A stretch of DNA of 64,000 bases from positions 124,001 to 188,000 of the forward strand of contig ML978222.1 in the NCBI GenBank assembly GCA_010015745.1, given 5' to 3'. The notes beneath the pieces are model-generated. The model was not told the DNA's origin. It saw only the letters and a program-made list of their open reading frames with translations, and made no database searches. This document shows, one piece after another, positions 45,297 to 56,487 of this stretch. The stretch is from Setomelanomma holmii. Taxonomy: Eukaryota; Ascomycota; Dothideomycetes; Pleosporales; Phaeosphaeriaceae. Positions within the stretch are counted from its first letter, which is position 1. The number at the start of each line of letters is the position of its first letter. Both the position numbers and the translations under genes were made by a program.

Positions 45297-46249
45297 TCAA
45301 TCGTACATCGCACCATAATAAAGCAGAGCTCTCAATTCAATGCTCTCCCTTGGCTCACTCATCTCGTCGCTGAGTTGGAAAGCGGTGTGAGGTACTACGA
45401 CCGCATTTAGCAACGGACATCAGAGAAGTGCATAATGCGGCAGGTGGCTTACCAGGTCTCGTACTCGTGTCAGTATCACTTTGGAGGAATATCCAAGCCT
45501 CATGCTCCATCTGATCCTTGCACCACCACCATGCCTGGCTGGCATTCCGGTATAATTGCCGATTTTCAACAACGTAGTCCGGATACACCAAATCACAAGG
45601 CTCTAGATCCTTTTCCTCATCAACCGTTGTGGGATCGCACATTGCGAGCGGCCAGTCTTTCACGGGTCCTTTTATTGGCTTCCACAGGCTGCTTGTCGAT
45701 TAACACCCATCTGGTAATCACACTCTGAATAATGAAAGCTTACTTCACACATTGTATTCTGTGCTTCCCGATCTCTTCATTGCCCGGATTGAGCTGTCTT
45801 GCCATGTCTACCGCCCATCGCGTCGTCGTGTCCACATGCGCAATGCTAGTAGGTTGATTCCATTGATAAGCCTCCCCGGTGCTGATAGGAAAAGTATCGT
45901 GTCTCTTCCTTACCGTATGCTCAAAGATCTGGACCTTCTGTGCGCCTAGATGATCTCGTAGTAGATTTGCAGCCTCGCGCAAGTAGATGCGCTTCACGAT
46001 CTCGTCGTCGTCGAAGTCGGCGTATTGCATGCAGGAGTGAAATGGTAGCAATTGAAAACCGTGTTCTTGGAAGACGAGTGGCTTCGTCCTAGAGCGCACG
46101 TCGTTAATGCTGATTTCATGTCTCTCGAGCTTGATGTTGGCACGTGAAAAGCCTTTGGGTGGAGTGAAACGTAATGAGTACGGCTTCTCGACATCGTAGA
46201 GGCCGTCTCGCTTCAAAAAGTGAGTCTGAGATGCAACTATATTAGACAT
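45297..46249 (-). CDS. CmcJ/NvfI/AsaB-family oxygenase-like protein
   Basis: Three exons read leftward: 46249-45744, 45688-45453 and 45394-45297; introns 55 and 58 nt; 279 residues. The family pattern is complete: FLKRDGLYDVEKPYSLRFTP, HEISINDVRSR, FEHTVRKRHDTFP, YQWNQPTSIAHVDTT, then after the intron LWKPIKGPVKDWPLAMCD, LEPCDLVYPDYV and the ending PRESIELRALLYYG. Members are putative non-heme iron/2-oxoglutarate-type hydroxylases or desaturases found alone and in secondary-metabolite clusters. No synthase gene lies nearby, so a biosynthetic cluster is not supported. A dead transposon starts 108 bp upstream of the start codon and may have changed the promoter. Confidence 0.9.
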
Positions 46250-46357
46250 GATACCATGCGGGTCGTTAATATAGCTTTTGCGTTGACACTGCGGACGATC
46301 GATTATTCGCGCCACAGATCGCGTTCGCGGAGATGAAGGGACGGAGCTGGCAGGTTA

Positions 46358-46400
46358 CCGTGCGGCACCGCGTGGCGACCACCCCCGTGTGCCGAACACC
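46358..46400 (+). repeat. Left terminal inverted repeat (43 bp)
   Basis: It starts CCGTGCGGCACCGCGTGG and ends GCCGAACACC; it matches the right repeat at 42 of 43 positions (a C/T difference at position 31). Confidence 0.92.
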
Positions 46401-46456
46401 CCGCACATCATAACACCAAGTCAACACCAACTTCAAGACACGTTATCTCTACCAAT

Positions 46457-48526
46457 ATGGAACCAATTGACAAGGCAATTGAACCAATGAAATCCCACGA
46501 CTCAGGAGAACAACTTACGTTTAAGAAGTGTGCGGATATCTTCAAAATCAACCGAATTACGCTGGCCCAAAGATGCAAGGGCGCTCAGGGCAGTGTGGCA
46601 GCCAAAAACATCAACCAAAGGAAACTCAGCCCACCACAAGAGGCAGAGCTTATGGATTACATCAAAGACCTTACAGGTCGAGGGCTTCCACCTAATAGAG
46701 CCATGACGCGACGCTTTGCTGCTAAGATTGCTAAACAGCCTGTAGGAAAGGAGTGGTGGGTCGCTTATTGAAGAGAAACAAGGACCATCTCACCTCAAAA
46801 TGGGCAGCTGGTATGGACGCTGTACGTCACCACGCTGACTCAGAGCACAATTACAACCTCTACTTTGATCTCCTCCATGAGAAGATGAAGTAGTACAATG
46901 TGGAGCCTCGCCACACGTACAATATGGACAAAAAGGGCTTTATGATTGGAGTCTGTAACCACGTGGCTAAAGTCACATGATATCTTATTGTAGTAGGCAC
47001 TGCCCTGTGGGCAAGTGCACTTACCTCTGAGCTGAGAGCTCCTGTAACAGGAGATCACAAAACGACAACAGATAGCAATACAATCGTTGATCACAGCCTC
47101 CGACCGACACTGCTTGCGCAGTTACAGAGTCACTTCAAGGACAAAGAGAGTCTTCTCTAAGAGGTTATGGGAGACAAAAGAGGTCAGAGAATCACTCCAA
47201 GATGGCTCTCGTGAGTAGGTAACTGTCCTAGCGTGTGCTTGTACCAATGGAACAAGTCTTCCTCCAGGTCTCATCTACCAGGCCCAGAACGGTAACATAC
47301 GGTCGTCCTGGGTGGAGGATATTAAGGTCAGAAAGCACGACGTCTTTGTCGCTTCATCTCCCTCTAGATGGACGAACAATGACGTAGGTTGCGCCTGGCT
47401 TAAGTAGGTCTTTGACCGGTGTACAAAGGAGAATGCGCGCTCAAGTTACCGCCTCCTCATCCTAGATGGCTATAGGAGTCACGCTACTATAGATTTTTTT
47501 TGACTATTGCCACAAGAACAAGATCCTCCTTGCTATGTTTCCTCCTCATTCGACTCACAGCCTTCAGCCACTTGATGTGGTGTTATTTGCGTCACTCTCA
47601 AGAGAGTACTCCAAAGAGCTCACCACCCATCTTTAATTTACCCAAGGACTTATCCTAATTAGCAAGGGCGACTTCTTCCTTTTGTTTTGGAAAGCCTGGA
47701 CCTCTACCTTCAACTAGAGGCTCATTTTGATATCCTTTGAAGCTACTGGTATATGGCTAATGGAGAGAGACGTCATACTCAAAAGACTCCGCCCAAAGAC
47801 ACCAGAACAAGATGAGGAGACAGGAAGCTCGCCTATACTCGCCAAAGAGGACTGGAGAAAGATGAGAGACTTTGTGGAGAAGGTAGTAAGAGATGGGATG
47901 GAGAAGGAGGCAAAGAAGATCACTCTCTCACTCCCCCACCTCCAGACGAAAAACGACCTTCTTCTCTATGAGAACAAAGACCTCCTGCGCGCTCTCAATA
48001 CTAAGAAGAAGCACCAGAAATAGGGCAAGACTCTTGATCTTCAGCAGCGTCAAGAGCACCACGGGGGAGCTCAATTCTGGTCTCCTAGAAAGCCCAGAGA
48101 GGCTAGGTTTCGTGAGAGAGTAAGAGCGCAAGAGGAACGCGAGGAGAAGCTTAAAAAAGCTGAGATGAAGGACCTTAGAGCTCAAGCTGCCTTACTTAAG
48201 CAGAAAGAGGCAGAAGAAAAGCGTATAGCGCGAGAGAGGCAGCCAAGGTGGAGAGTGAGAGAGAGAAGAAAAGATTAGCTGCACAAAGGGCTGAGGGAAA
48301 GCGCAAGAAACAACAGGAGAGAGAGGCTGCAACTGCCCAGAAATCTCTAAAATTGTTCCAAAGAGGCAAGAGAGCGGCCTCACAAAAGCCTACGCGTGCG
48401 CGAAAGCGTGCGCGGGTTGCGCAGCCTGCTAAAGGTAGTGGTAGTGGTGGTGAGCCTACACGCCCACCCCCAACCAAAACCACCACCAGCGGCCACAGCG
48501 TCCAGGTACCCATTAAATATTGGTAG
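46457..48526 (+). pseudogene. Fot1/pogo transposase with broken frame
   Basis: An intact start (ATG 46457) encodes the helix-turn-helix part: LTFKKCADIFKINRITLAQR and NINQRKLSPPQEAELMDYI, then RGLPPNRAMTRRFA, typical of psq/CENP-B-type DNA binding. The DDE domain is recognisable in pieces: NMDKKGF (first Asp, 46927), LLILDGYRSHAT (second, 47465) and PPHSTHSLQPLDVV (third, about 47575). The frame is broken by a stop at 46771, a TAG at 46891-46893, later stops, and a frame change at a T8 run (47494-47501). A charged helical C-terminal region follows (RKMRDFVEKVVRDGMEK and a Lys/Glu/Arg-rich part near 48150-48350). The protein cannot be made. Confidence 0.87.
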
Positions 48527-48636
48527 CCCAGATTGATCACAAGCATCACTTTACTAGTCCACTACAAAATCTCGTGATAATATCTACTGTGGGTGGTAGT
48601 AGAGCTTCATTTTCTGCTGTGGGCAAATGGAGCTTT

Positions 48637-48679
48637 GGTGTTCGGCACGCGGGGGTGGTCGCCACGCGGTGCCGCACGG
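48637..48679 (-). repeat. Right terminal inverted repeat (43 bp)
   Basis: The reverse complement begins CCGTGCGGCACCGCGTGG, as in the left repeat, directly inside a TA at 48680-48681. Confidence 0.92.
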
Positions 48680-48950
48680 TATCGCGAGCGGGCCGCGCCT
48701 TATCAACCACGCGCGTGTTCATTCGTGACAGACAACATCTTCGCTCCACCTCAGCACATTCGCGTAGCAAGATTGATCAACCGTTAGGCCGACACATGCA
48801 CACCACACATCCCGTGCCTACGCCAAAGCTGTCGGATCCATTGTAAACAGCACCACTGCAACCACCGAGGACAACTTATCTCATCACGACCTGTTTCTAC
48901 TACACTTGTGTGCAATCGCACGCGTGATTCTTATCATTGTCTCGGCGGTT

Positions 48951-49977
48951 CTCAAGAGTTTCACAAACATCAATCCCCAATGGCGAAGTACATTTTTCGC
49001 CGCACCGATCGAAATCCGCGACGCAACCTATGCCTACCTCCTTCCCGAACACATTCATCTCTCCCTTTGTGAGGATCAGTTTCGCCTTTCAGAATGCGTG
49101 CAGCAGACTCGCGACGATCATCCCAATAGTTTCGTCAGGAGGACTTGGAACAGAGGACGAAATCCCATGAACCGGAAAACGCCTACGTGCGTAGATTGGA
49201 GTCTCCATGGGGTGCGCACTGACGATTCGAAGAAGCGGCTACCCATATGTATACGACCGGCGTTTTGGTGGCGCTCGTTCCGACGTGAACGCGAATGTGA
49301 GCAAATATTGGTCTGCTTTGCTATGGAGCTGGCCGGCTCACAACTGCAGGTTTACTGAATGCGCAACGATGATGGCTGATACCGCTGCAATTAACGTCAA
49401 TAATGTGGCCACGCTTGATAAACTGGTCTCGCCCTCTGGTCTGACTGGGCTGGGGTCTGATCCGTCGCCTACTTCTCTACTTCTGGGATGTATCCTGCCA
49501 AACCTCAATATCCCGAATATCGGCTTGCGGCTTCCTCTAACCGCTTTCACTGCTTGTGACCCTACCAGCGAATTCGGTTCGTCTGAAATTGTATCCGCCT
49601 CTACGTGGGCCAGGCTACCCTTCGCTATTCAATCCACGACCAAGTTGAGAGGGCTTAACGTGCGACTGGATCACGATCTTCCAAAGCTCCACCCAATGTG
49701 GGCACATCCGGACAGGCATCTCACAGATAATGGCACACCACCGCCATTTGTCATACATCGAAGGTACCGTCAGAAGTACCACGGTATTGAAGCAAGCGAC
49801 GGCAGGCTGAGTGTCAAGTACTCGCCAGACTTCCTAATTCTCCATGAACTAGTTCATTTCGACCTGACCATCGAAGAAGTGGAAGAGTTAGAGGGGAAAA
49901 TATGGGAACGTGGAGATGATCCGATGGATGATGTCAGAGCCATGGAGTCGTCACTTTGCGGTGTTTCTAACATCTGA
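48951..49977 (+). CDS. 2EXR/F-box-like fungal protein, structure unresolved
   Basis: The first part reads FFAAPIEIRDATYAYLLPEH, IHLSLCEDQFRLSECVQ in one frame. The second part, in another frame, reads MMADTAAINVNNVATLDKL, LRGLNVRLDHDLPKL and a C-terminus FLILHELVHFDLTIEEVEEL ending at 49977. Together they resemble large fungal families in which a PxEIRxxIYxxLLP start precedes a repeat-like body. A perfect-looking intron (GTGAGCAAATA to GCTCACAACTGCAG, 49295-49347) lies between the parts but does not join the two frames. Either another intron exists or one base has been lost. No start codon could be fixed. Confidence 0.5.
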
Positions 49978-50190
49978 ATCTTGTTTTGAAGGCAGGTCTA
50001 GAACATGCAAGTGACTAACTGTGACCAAGAACAAAGGTTAGCATTGACAATGAGAGTACATGCTTTCGTACAAAGTACCCTATACGTGATCGCACGATGA
50101 GGTCCAGGAAGAAAGCCTTCAGAGATCTGAGCACGACTTTTCGTTTCCGAAAGACTTGCATGCTGGTTGAGGCCCCCTGTTCTACTGAAT

Positions 50191-50834
50191 CTAAATTTCA
50201 TTAAGCTTACGGCCTTTCCGAAACAGCCTTCGATGCTCGATCAGTGTCTCCAATGGCACTATGTCAGGGTAGACTTGAGACACCTCCTTCAACTGGCTTT
50301 TACGTGTTCCCCCATATATGATCCATTTGACGAGGTTGCGTATCCCGGCGGAGTTCGGATCGAATTCCGGGCTAAAAAGAGTGCTCCAGCTGTCCAATTT
50401 GGGCTTAAAAGTCGATCCGTTCAGGAGCCCTCTGATCGCGAGGTCGCTCAATCTGCTGGCTCTCTGTTTATTCTCGAGCTGCCAGGCTTATCGATCGTAT
50501 CGGGACTTGGCTGGAGTCCGTATGTATCAAATACGAGCCGGCCCAGCGTTTGAACGTGCTCGAATTTGTCCAGATGCTCACTGGGTACATCTCCCGGTCG
50601 ACTGCGACTGAATTTTGAAGGCTGGACGGCAATTCCGAGAGCTTCAGCCTGTCGCCTGAGCTCAATGTACTCCGCATTTGCAGATTCTGATCTGCGTTTG
50701 GCGTCGGGTGCTATACCATTGGTACGTATATTGGTGGTCTTGGTCTTAGTCATTGTTGCATGTGCCTCACTAGTTCTCTTCCGAGAAGTATTGGATTGTG
50801 ATGAACGAGTCCTTGACCTGGTAACTCTAGTCAT
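50191..50834 (-). CDS. Hypothetical basic protein, apparently split by a frameshift
   Basis: From the ATG at 50834 a Ser/Thr/Arg-rich frame (MTRVTRSRTRSSQ, KTKTTNIRTNGIAPDAKRR, AEYIELRRQAEALGI) ends with TGA at 50448. In an adjacent frame, overlapping by a few bases, a second open stretch (LSDLAIRGLLNGSTFKPKLD, RNLVKWIIYGGTRKSQL) continues to 50191. The smooth hand-over suggests one protein of about 214 residues with a single-base shift, or two short exons. I do not recognise the family; the basic N-terminus could be nuclear. Confidence 0.4.
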
Positions 50835-51750
50835 AGGGAAACGACGGGTAGAGACAGAAAATATACAAGAATATTCCAAGTTCGTGGGCTATATCGAAGG
50901 AATCAACCTTGGAAGCTTCGAGCGGAGAAAGTAGAGCGAGGCTATCTGACTGCGCGCAAACTCAGGATGTATTTGACGTCCCTCCCAAATAGCCCCGACT
51001 TCAGCTTCCAACTCTGCTGCCTCGCCAATGTTGTCCGCAGTCCTGTTGTCTGCAGTTGTAGGGGTTGAAACGGGCTGCCGTGTCCATGTTGTATGACGGA
51101 AACAGTATTGACTTAATCTAGGTTTGCAATCGATCGCAAATTGGCCTGTTCACGCTCTCCGTTGCTGCCATGCATCTGCGCCTATCGCAAAGCTGGGGCT
51201 TGAAGGCTGGCGGTTGTTGTTGGTGGTGGCTGAGGTTGCAAAATCGGAGGGGCCAGCTTGCGTCTCTGCTCCCGTTCGCACCTTCCACTTCAGCACATCC
51301 GAAACGGCAGACATACGCACCCGCGCGCATGTCGCTGGTGGATACGCAAGCCACAGGGGGCTTTGATGTAGTCGAGTAAATGATCAGCAGGTTCGTAAAC
51401 GCGTAGTGATAACATTAGTCTGCGATGGGCTCGTTTCCAAACCTGTGTCCGCCTCTCCTCTATTGTCACACCTCGCTCATATGCCTCCATGGGACTTGGC
51501 TCATCAGGATCGAACACATGGAGTGCTCATATTTGATAATCAAAAAGAAAGCAATATGTGTCAACGATGTTGGCACAGGTTCCAAGCTCTGGTACTTGAA
51601 TCCAGCCTCCCACTTCCACGTATTCCGCTATTTTGACATTGGTGCTCGTTTCTCTGTTCTTCTACCCTCGCCCGATCACACACATGATTCGATCCCTTCC
51701 AGCCCATTGCACGAGTTCAACCACCACAATCCAGGTGGCCGACTCAGCAT
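50835..51750. other. Intergenic, nothing recognised
   Basis: Short frames only, on both strands, none with motifs or matching splice signals. Confidence 0.45.
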
Positions 51751-53155
51751 CTACAACTTTCCACTCCCCCACCCCTTCCCTAGCACCTCCTCCCTCCTCC
51801 TAACACCCACGTCCCTCGGCCCCTCTCCCTTGAACTTCGTCGTGACAACCCACTCCCTAATCCCCCTCCTGCCCTGACCCTGACTCTCAACCTCCTTACC
51901 CGGCCCATCTAGCACCAACACCGCCGTATACTTATCCACTCCACCCACGCCATCTTGACTCTGATCGCCGTACTCTCCTTTTCCCAGCACGATCGGCGAG
52001 ATGCATGCCTCGGCGAACGAAACTTCAGGTTTGCCTTCGTACGCGCGCGGTTTGGATAAGAAATCGAGCAGTTTTTCGCGCTCGAGGGCTAGTTCGGAAG
52101 GAGAGGGGATGGGCGAGGACGGGGATGTTACTGTTGAGCTGAGGTAAGGGGAGAGCATGAGTGTGAGGAAGAATTGGGGTGGGAAGAGGATGATGCGGTT
52201 TTGGCGCGCGAGGTCGATCCATTTGTTTGGCGGGAGGAATCGCGCTGCTGTGTGTTCAATACCACCGTCGTGCGTTGGGTTTGGAATCACGATTTCGTCT
52301 TCTTCTTCGATGCCGGAAGCTGGTGGTGTGCCGGTTGGTGCGGTCTTCTTAGTGGGCGAGACGGAGCCGAGGGGGAGGAAGTAGATGTACATTTGCGTGC
52401 TGAAGCGTTTAGGGACGTTGGGAGGTGTAATCCAGCGAGTGAAGGGCACCAAGGCCTCGGTATCTGGATTTGCGCCCCATTTCTCCAGCAGTTCTCCAAA
52501 CTTCACTTTTCCTGCATGCACAGCTTTCCTACCTTCCTCGCGTTCTTCGTCGCTTATGTCGGTGAACAGCTTGCCAGTCTTCTTGCTCTTGGCTAATAGA
52601 ATGCCACACTCTTCGAATGTCTCGCGCACGGCGGCCATACGGTATGCGGGTCCATCTTGATGCCTGCCAGGATGGTCGACATCCGGAATCTCGCCATCGT
52701 GGGTTTTGCTTAGAGCGCCACCAGGGAAGACGTGTGCGGCCGCGAAGCTCGAGGCTTTCTTGACGCGGTGGAGAAGAAGGATTTGGTTCGTCGGAGATAT
52801 GAGAAGCACGCTGTGTGGATGTTAACGTACGTCCTTCATGAACAACCACAACCGTAGTACGTGTGGTACCAAGCAGCAGCGCAACATACCTCGAACTTGG
52901 TCGTGGCACAGGAGGTACTTTGGGCGGGTTCCTCAGCGGTTTGTGGTCTGCAGGTGTCGACATGCTGCGCGAGTATCCTAAGATATGCTGGGGGACGACT
53001 GGCTTGAGAGCTCGATGCGCAATTCCCAAAGAACGGCGGTCAACGCGTAGGGTGCACTGTGATCGCGCAGAGCTGGTGGTGCGGTATTGGAAGTGTCTTT
53101 GTACAAGTCCGCGTTTAGTCAGGAGCAAAGAAGTCCATGAGCTCGGCTTCGGCAT
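51751..53155 (-). CDS. NUDT19-like Nudix hydrolase
   Basis: Exons 53155-52890 and 52810-51751 (intron 79 nt) give 441 residues from the first in-frame ATG, or 377 from a second ATG at 52963 (MSTPADHKPLRNPPKVPPVP). The Nudix region shows VFPGGALSKTHDGEIPDVD and the box core YRMAAVRETFEECGILL, with a family insertion between the two parts as in NUDT19. Later WITPPNVPKRFSTQMYIYF is also typical. NUDT19-type enzymes hydrolyse CoA and acyl-CoA pyrophosphate bonds in peroxisomes or mitochondria. The longer start adds a basic, hydroxylated N-terminus (SLLLTKRGLVQRHFQYR) with the look of a mitochondrial presequence, so both forms may be made. Confidence 0.9.
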
Positions 53156-53519
53156 GATCAGCCAGGGCAGGCGTCGACAATGCGGGATTGTAGCGCGTCA
53201 TTGTGTTTGGTGAACGTTGGCGAGCGCGGGGAGATGCCGAGGTTGTGGAGGAAGCTTGCCCGGAGTGACATCGCTTGAAAGAGTTGGCGAACCATTCTAG
53301 CCCAACGGCTCCTGCCAAACTACAACGGCTGCAAGAATTTGAGATATTGTTGGTGTTAGAAGATAAAGATCGTGGTATCATTGCTTTTGTGCCTATCTGT
53401 GCTCCATGCTCCAAACGTAACCCATCAAATCGTCTACACATGTCTAGAAATAGTGCAAGCAAAGCACGTTCAGCCAACCCAACGCCCGTTCCAATGCAAG
53501 CTCAGAGATCGCGTATGAT
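53156..53519. other. Intergenic between Nudix and IMP dehydrogenase genes
   Basis: A minus-strand frame is open across much of this stretch but has no recognisable features. It probably holds the 3' flank of the IMP dehydrogenase gene and the Nudix promoter. Confidence 0.4.
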
Positions 53520-55478
53520 CTAAGAGTAGAGCTTCTTGTCGAAGCTGTGCAGTCCGTGGACGTTGCCCTCAGCCTGCGCACTGGCAGTCCGCAGCTCGAA
53601 CCTGACAGCACCGTTGTCAACACCCTCATGAAGCTCGGTCAAGCTCCGAATACCAATATCCTGCAGAGAGTGCTGAACACCAGCCATCAGGTAAGGCACG
53701 AACTTGGTGATGGAGCCACGGTCTTGCACGGAACCAGAGACACCTTGTGCGACCAATACGCGATCCCCCTCGGAAAAGTAACGCGCAGTGCCAGCATTGC
53801 TAGCCTTGGCATCCTTGCTTCCAGCTCCAGCCTTCTTGTCCTCCATGGCTGCAATACTGCCCATGCCACGGTAAGCCTTGACAAGCTGGCCATCGCGGCT
53901 GACAAAGTACTCTCCTGGCGATTCGGTGGTGCCCGCGAGCAGACCACCCATCATAACACTCGAGGCACCCATTGCGAGGCCTTTGACAATGTGACCGACG
54001 TTCTGGATACCACCGTCGGCGATGCAAGGGACGCCGAAGCGCTTGGCGAACGAGGTTACGTTGTATACCGAGGTGGCTTGAGGCCGTCCGACAGCCATGA
54101 CCTCCTGGGTGATGCAAGCACTGCCGCTGCCCATACCGATGCGGAGACCGTCGGCACCAGCAGCGATGAGTGCAGCGGCCTGGTCACGAGTGACGACGTT
54201 TCCGCCAATCACGTCGAGCTGAGGATACTTCTCCTTGATGTACTTGATCATGTCAACCTGGTACATGCTATTGCCCTGGCTGCTGTCAAGGACGACAATG
54301 TCGAGGCCAGCGTCTACGAGCTTCTGGAGGCGAACCTTGTCTTCGGGCCGGGTGCCAACGGCGGCAGCCGCAATGAGCTGCTTAGAGTGTGGGAGCTTGG
54401 AGGCAAGCGGGAAGTTCAGGTTCTTCATCAGATCGGATCGGGAGAGGAGGGCAATTAGGTTGAAGTCCCCGTCAACTATTGGCAGCTTGCCCTTCTTGGA
54501 TTTATTCAAAATCTCGTTGGCCTCCTTTAGCTCGATGCCGTGACGCGCAGTGACGAGGTCTGTGGACATGACTGCGGTCACGGGGTCGTCCAAGTTGTCA
54601 TGGAACTGGATATCTCGCGGTGTGATGATACCAACGAGCTTGGAGCGGAGGGTACCGTCCTCTGCGAGAAATCGTTAGCGACTAATCTCTGCTAGTACCC
54701 TGTAGAAGATGCCATTGCTTATCCGAATCAGGAAAGTACATTGCTCCACAGCACGACGGAATCGTTGCGGATGAACGAAAGTTATAAAGTAAGGTTGATC
54801 ATCATATGAGAAGTTTGAGGTAAGAGTGGCATGCTCACCTGTGACTGGGAAACCACCAAAGCCCCATCGCTCTTTGAGCGCCTTGGCCTCGGCGACGGTG
54901 GTAGAGGGCGAGATGACAACGGGATCAAGGATGAAGCCGTTCTCGAAACGCTTGACCTTGCGCACCATCTCGGCTTGGTCCTCTTGCGAGCAATTGTGGT
55001 GGATCACACCCAACCCACCGAGTAAGGCAATGTGGATAGCCATGTTGTGCTCGGTGACTGTGTCCATGGGCGAGGAAACGAAGGGCGTCTTGAGGGTTAT
55101 TCGCTTCGTGATTGGGGTATCGAGGTTGACGTCGATGGCAGGGAACCCTACAGAAGCGCTGTTAAAATTACTGTACTCTGGGCTCTCGCGTAGCTGCTCG
55201 TAGGCGGTGCGAGAACTCGTTTCGCAGGCGCAAAAGGCGCAAAATCTACTTGCTTGCTACTGGAACATTGCAGCACGCAGGAGCAACCCACCAATGTAGC
55301 CCGGGAGCATGAGGAAGTCATTGTAAGTCAGACCCCCGTTCTTCTTGGAGTCAATGAGGGACTTGACGTCGATTCCGTCGCGCTCTGGGTAGTCATTCTT
55401 GAGCACCTCAAGAGCCTTGGTGAAGTCTAGGGCGTTGGCTGAGGTATCGGTCATGGCGTCTCCGTTTGAGATGGGCAT
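53520..55478 (-). CDS. IMD: Inosine-5'-monophosphate dehydrogenase
   Basis: Three exons read leftward: 55478-55292, 55147-54839 and 54661-53520, encoding 545 residues. It shows LTYNDFLMLPGYIGFPAIDV, SPMDTVTEHNMAIHIALLGG, two CBS domains around residues 115-230, the NAD segment VVLDSSQGNS, GLRIGMGSGSACITQE with the catalytic Cys near 348, and the flap GMGSIAAMEDKKAGAGSK then YFSEGDRVLVAQGVSG. It oxidises IMP to XMP, the committed step of guanine nucleotide synthesis, in the cytosol. The introns are 144 and 177 nt, three times longer than most others in the window. Confidence 0.96.
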
Positions 55479-56487
55479 TGTAGGAAAGGATTATGCTTCT
55501 CAAGGAACAGAGAAGTGCAAGAGCAGCGTGACGTAAGGAAACAGACCGCAGTTGTATCGCAACTTTTGGCTGGGGAAATGACCAGTTTCCCAAGAAGAAA
55601 AAGAACACGAAAAGTTCGAGAGACAGAATTTGTGGGATCGGAGCGTCCGTGCGTTTCTGCATGTGACCCCGCTTCTTAGCGCGTTAAGTCCGCGTCGAGC
55701 CAGACGTTGAAACCTACGAGCACATCACAAAGACCATGCACAGCTCGAAGGCTCTGAACTGCGGCAAATTTCCTTCTCAATGACGTTTCGGTATGAGTAC
55801 TTCAACGCTGGTCGCCAATGGTCGTTGTGTGAGCTCGGAGAGGTCGAGTTGACAGCAACTAAAGAGAGACGCGTATGACGATGCAGCCACTTAGATGGCG
55901 ATGCATCATCCAAAGCCAGGACTCGAAGTATTCGGCGATGGGAATGGCGTTGAAGGCAGGTCAGGGTAGTTTGCGAAGCAGCCTTGCAGTCAAGTGCTGG
56001 GCAGCTGCCAGGAACACCCAGTGCAAGGACGTACAGAATATGATGGTCCCGGGCCTTGTTTCGGGAGCTTCGAGATGGGCGTGACGTGAGTTGGGCCTTG
56101 CGATTCTCGTAGCGCTGAGACGGCTCGGTTACCACAACAACCACTAAAGCTTGATCGCATTCGTAAACAGCCGTGCACCACCCGCACATTTCCACTTTCA
56201 GACCCAACGCAGCAGCGGCTGCCATCTGCTATCGCAATCTTCACATTCCATATTCCTTTCTTTGCGTGCGCGGTCTTTGCTGCTGGCTACGGCGCCTCAG
56301 TTTTCGGCGTGTTTGGAAAACTCTGCGGGACGTGTTTTCACGGGAAGAAGGCGCCTCCATCCGCATCTCACTTGGCCTTCAACACGGCCGCAACCACCAC
56401 GACAATCACCACGACATCTGTTCGCGCTGTACAACATATGTCACGTAATTCCACACTGCGATAATACCCGCAAACACAGCTCCCGCC
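55479..56487. other. Divergent intergenic region (IMP dehydrogenase / IQGAP)
   Basis: About 1 kb between two divergent housekeeping starts. Several open frames exist but lack motifs; the strand near the IQGAP start is C-rich, as expected for a fungal 5' leader. Confidence 0.45.

Larger units (their letters stand above)
46358..48679. mobile_element. Fot1/pogo-type DNA transposon (inactive), about 2.3 kb
   Basis: Bounded by 43-bp inverted repeats with one mismatch and flanked by TA on both sides (46356-46357 and 48680-48681), the duplication made by Tc1/mariner-pogo elements. The interior carries a decayed transposase on the plus strand. TIR length, TA target and DDE domain match the Fot1 group of fungal pogo elements. 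The nearly identical arms suggest recent insertion, or continued use of the ends by another copy's transposase. Confidence 0.9.

Noticed and set aside
53115..53477. A 120-codon minus-strand frame between the Nudix and IMP dehydrogenase genes
   Set aside because: It partly overlaps the Nudix N-terminus in another frame; no motif.
53547..54458. A 303-codon open frame on the plus strand across the IMP dehydrogenase gene
   Set aside because: It is antisense to a strongly conserved enzyme and its sequence has no domain; it reflects codon bias of the real gene.
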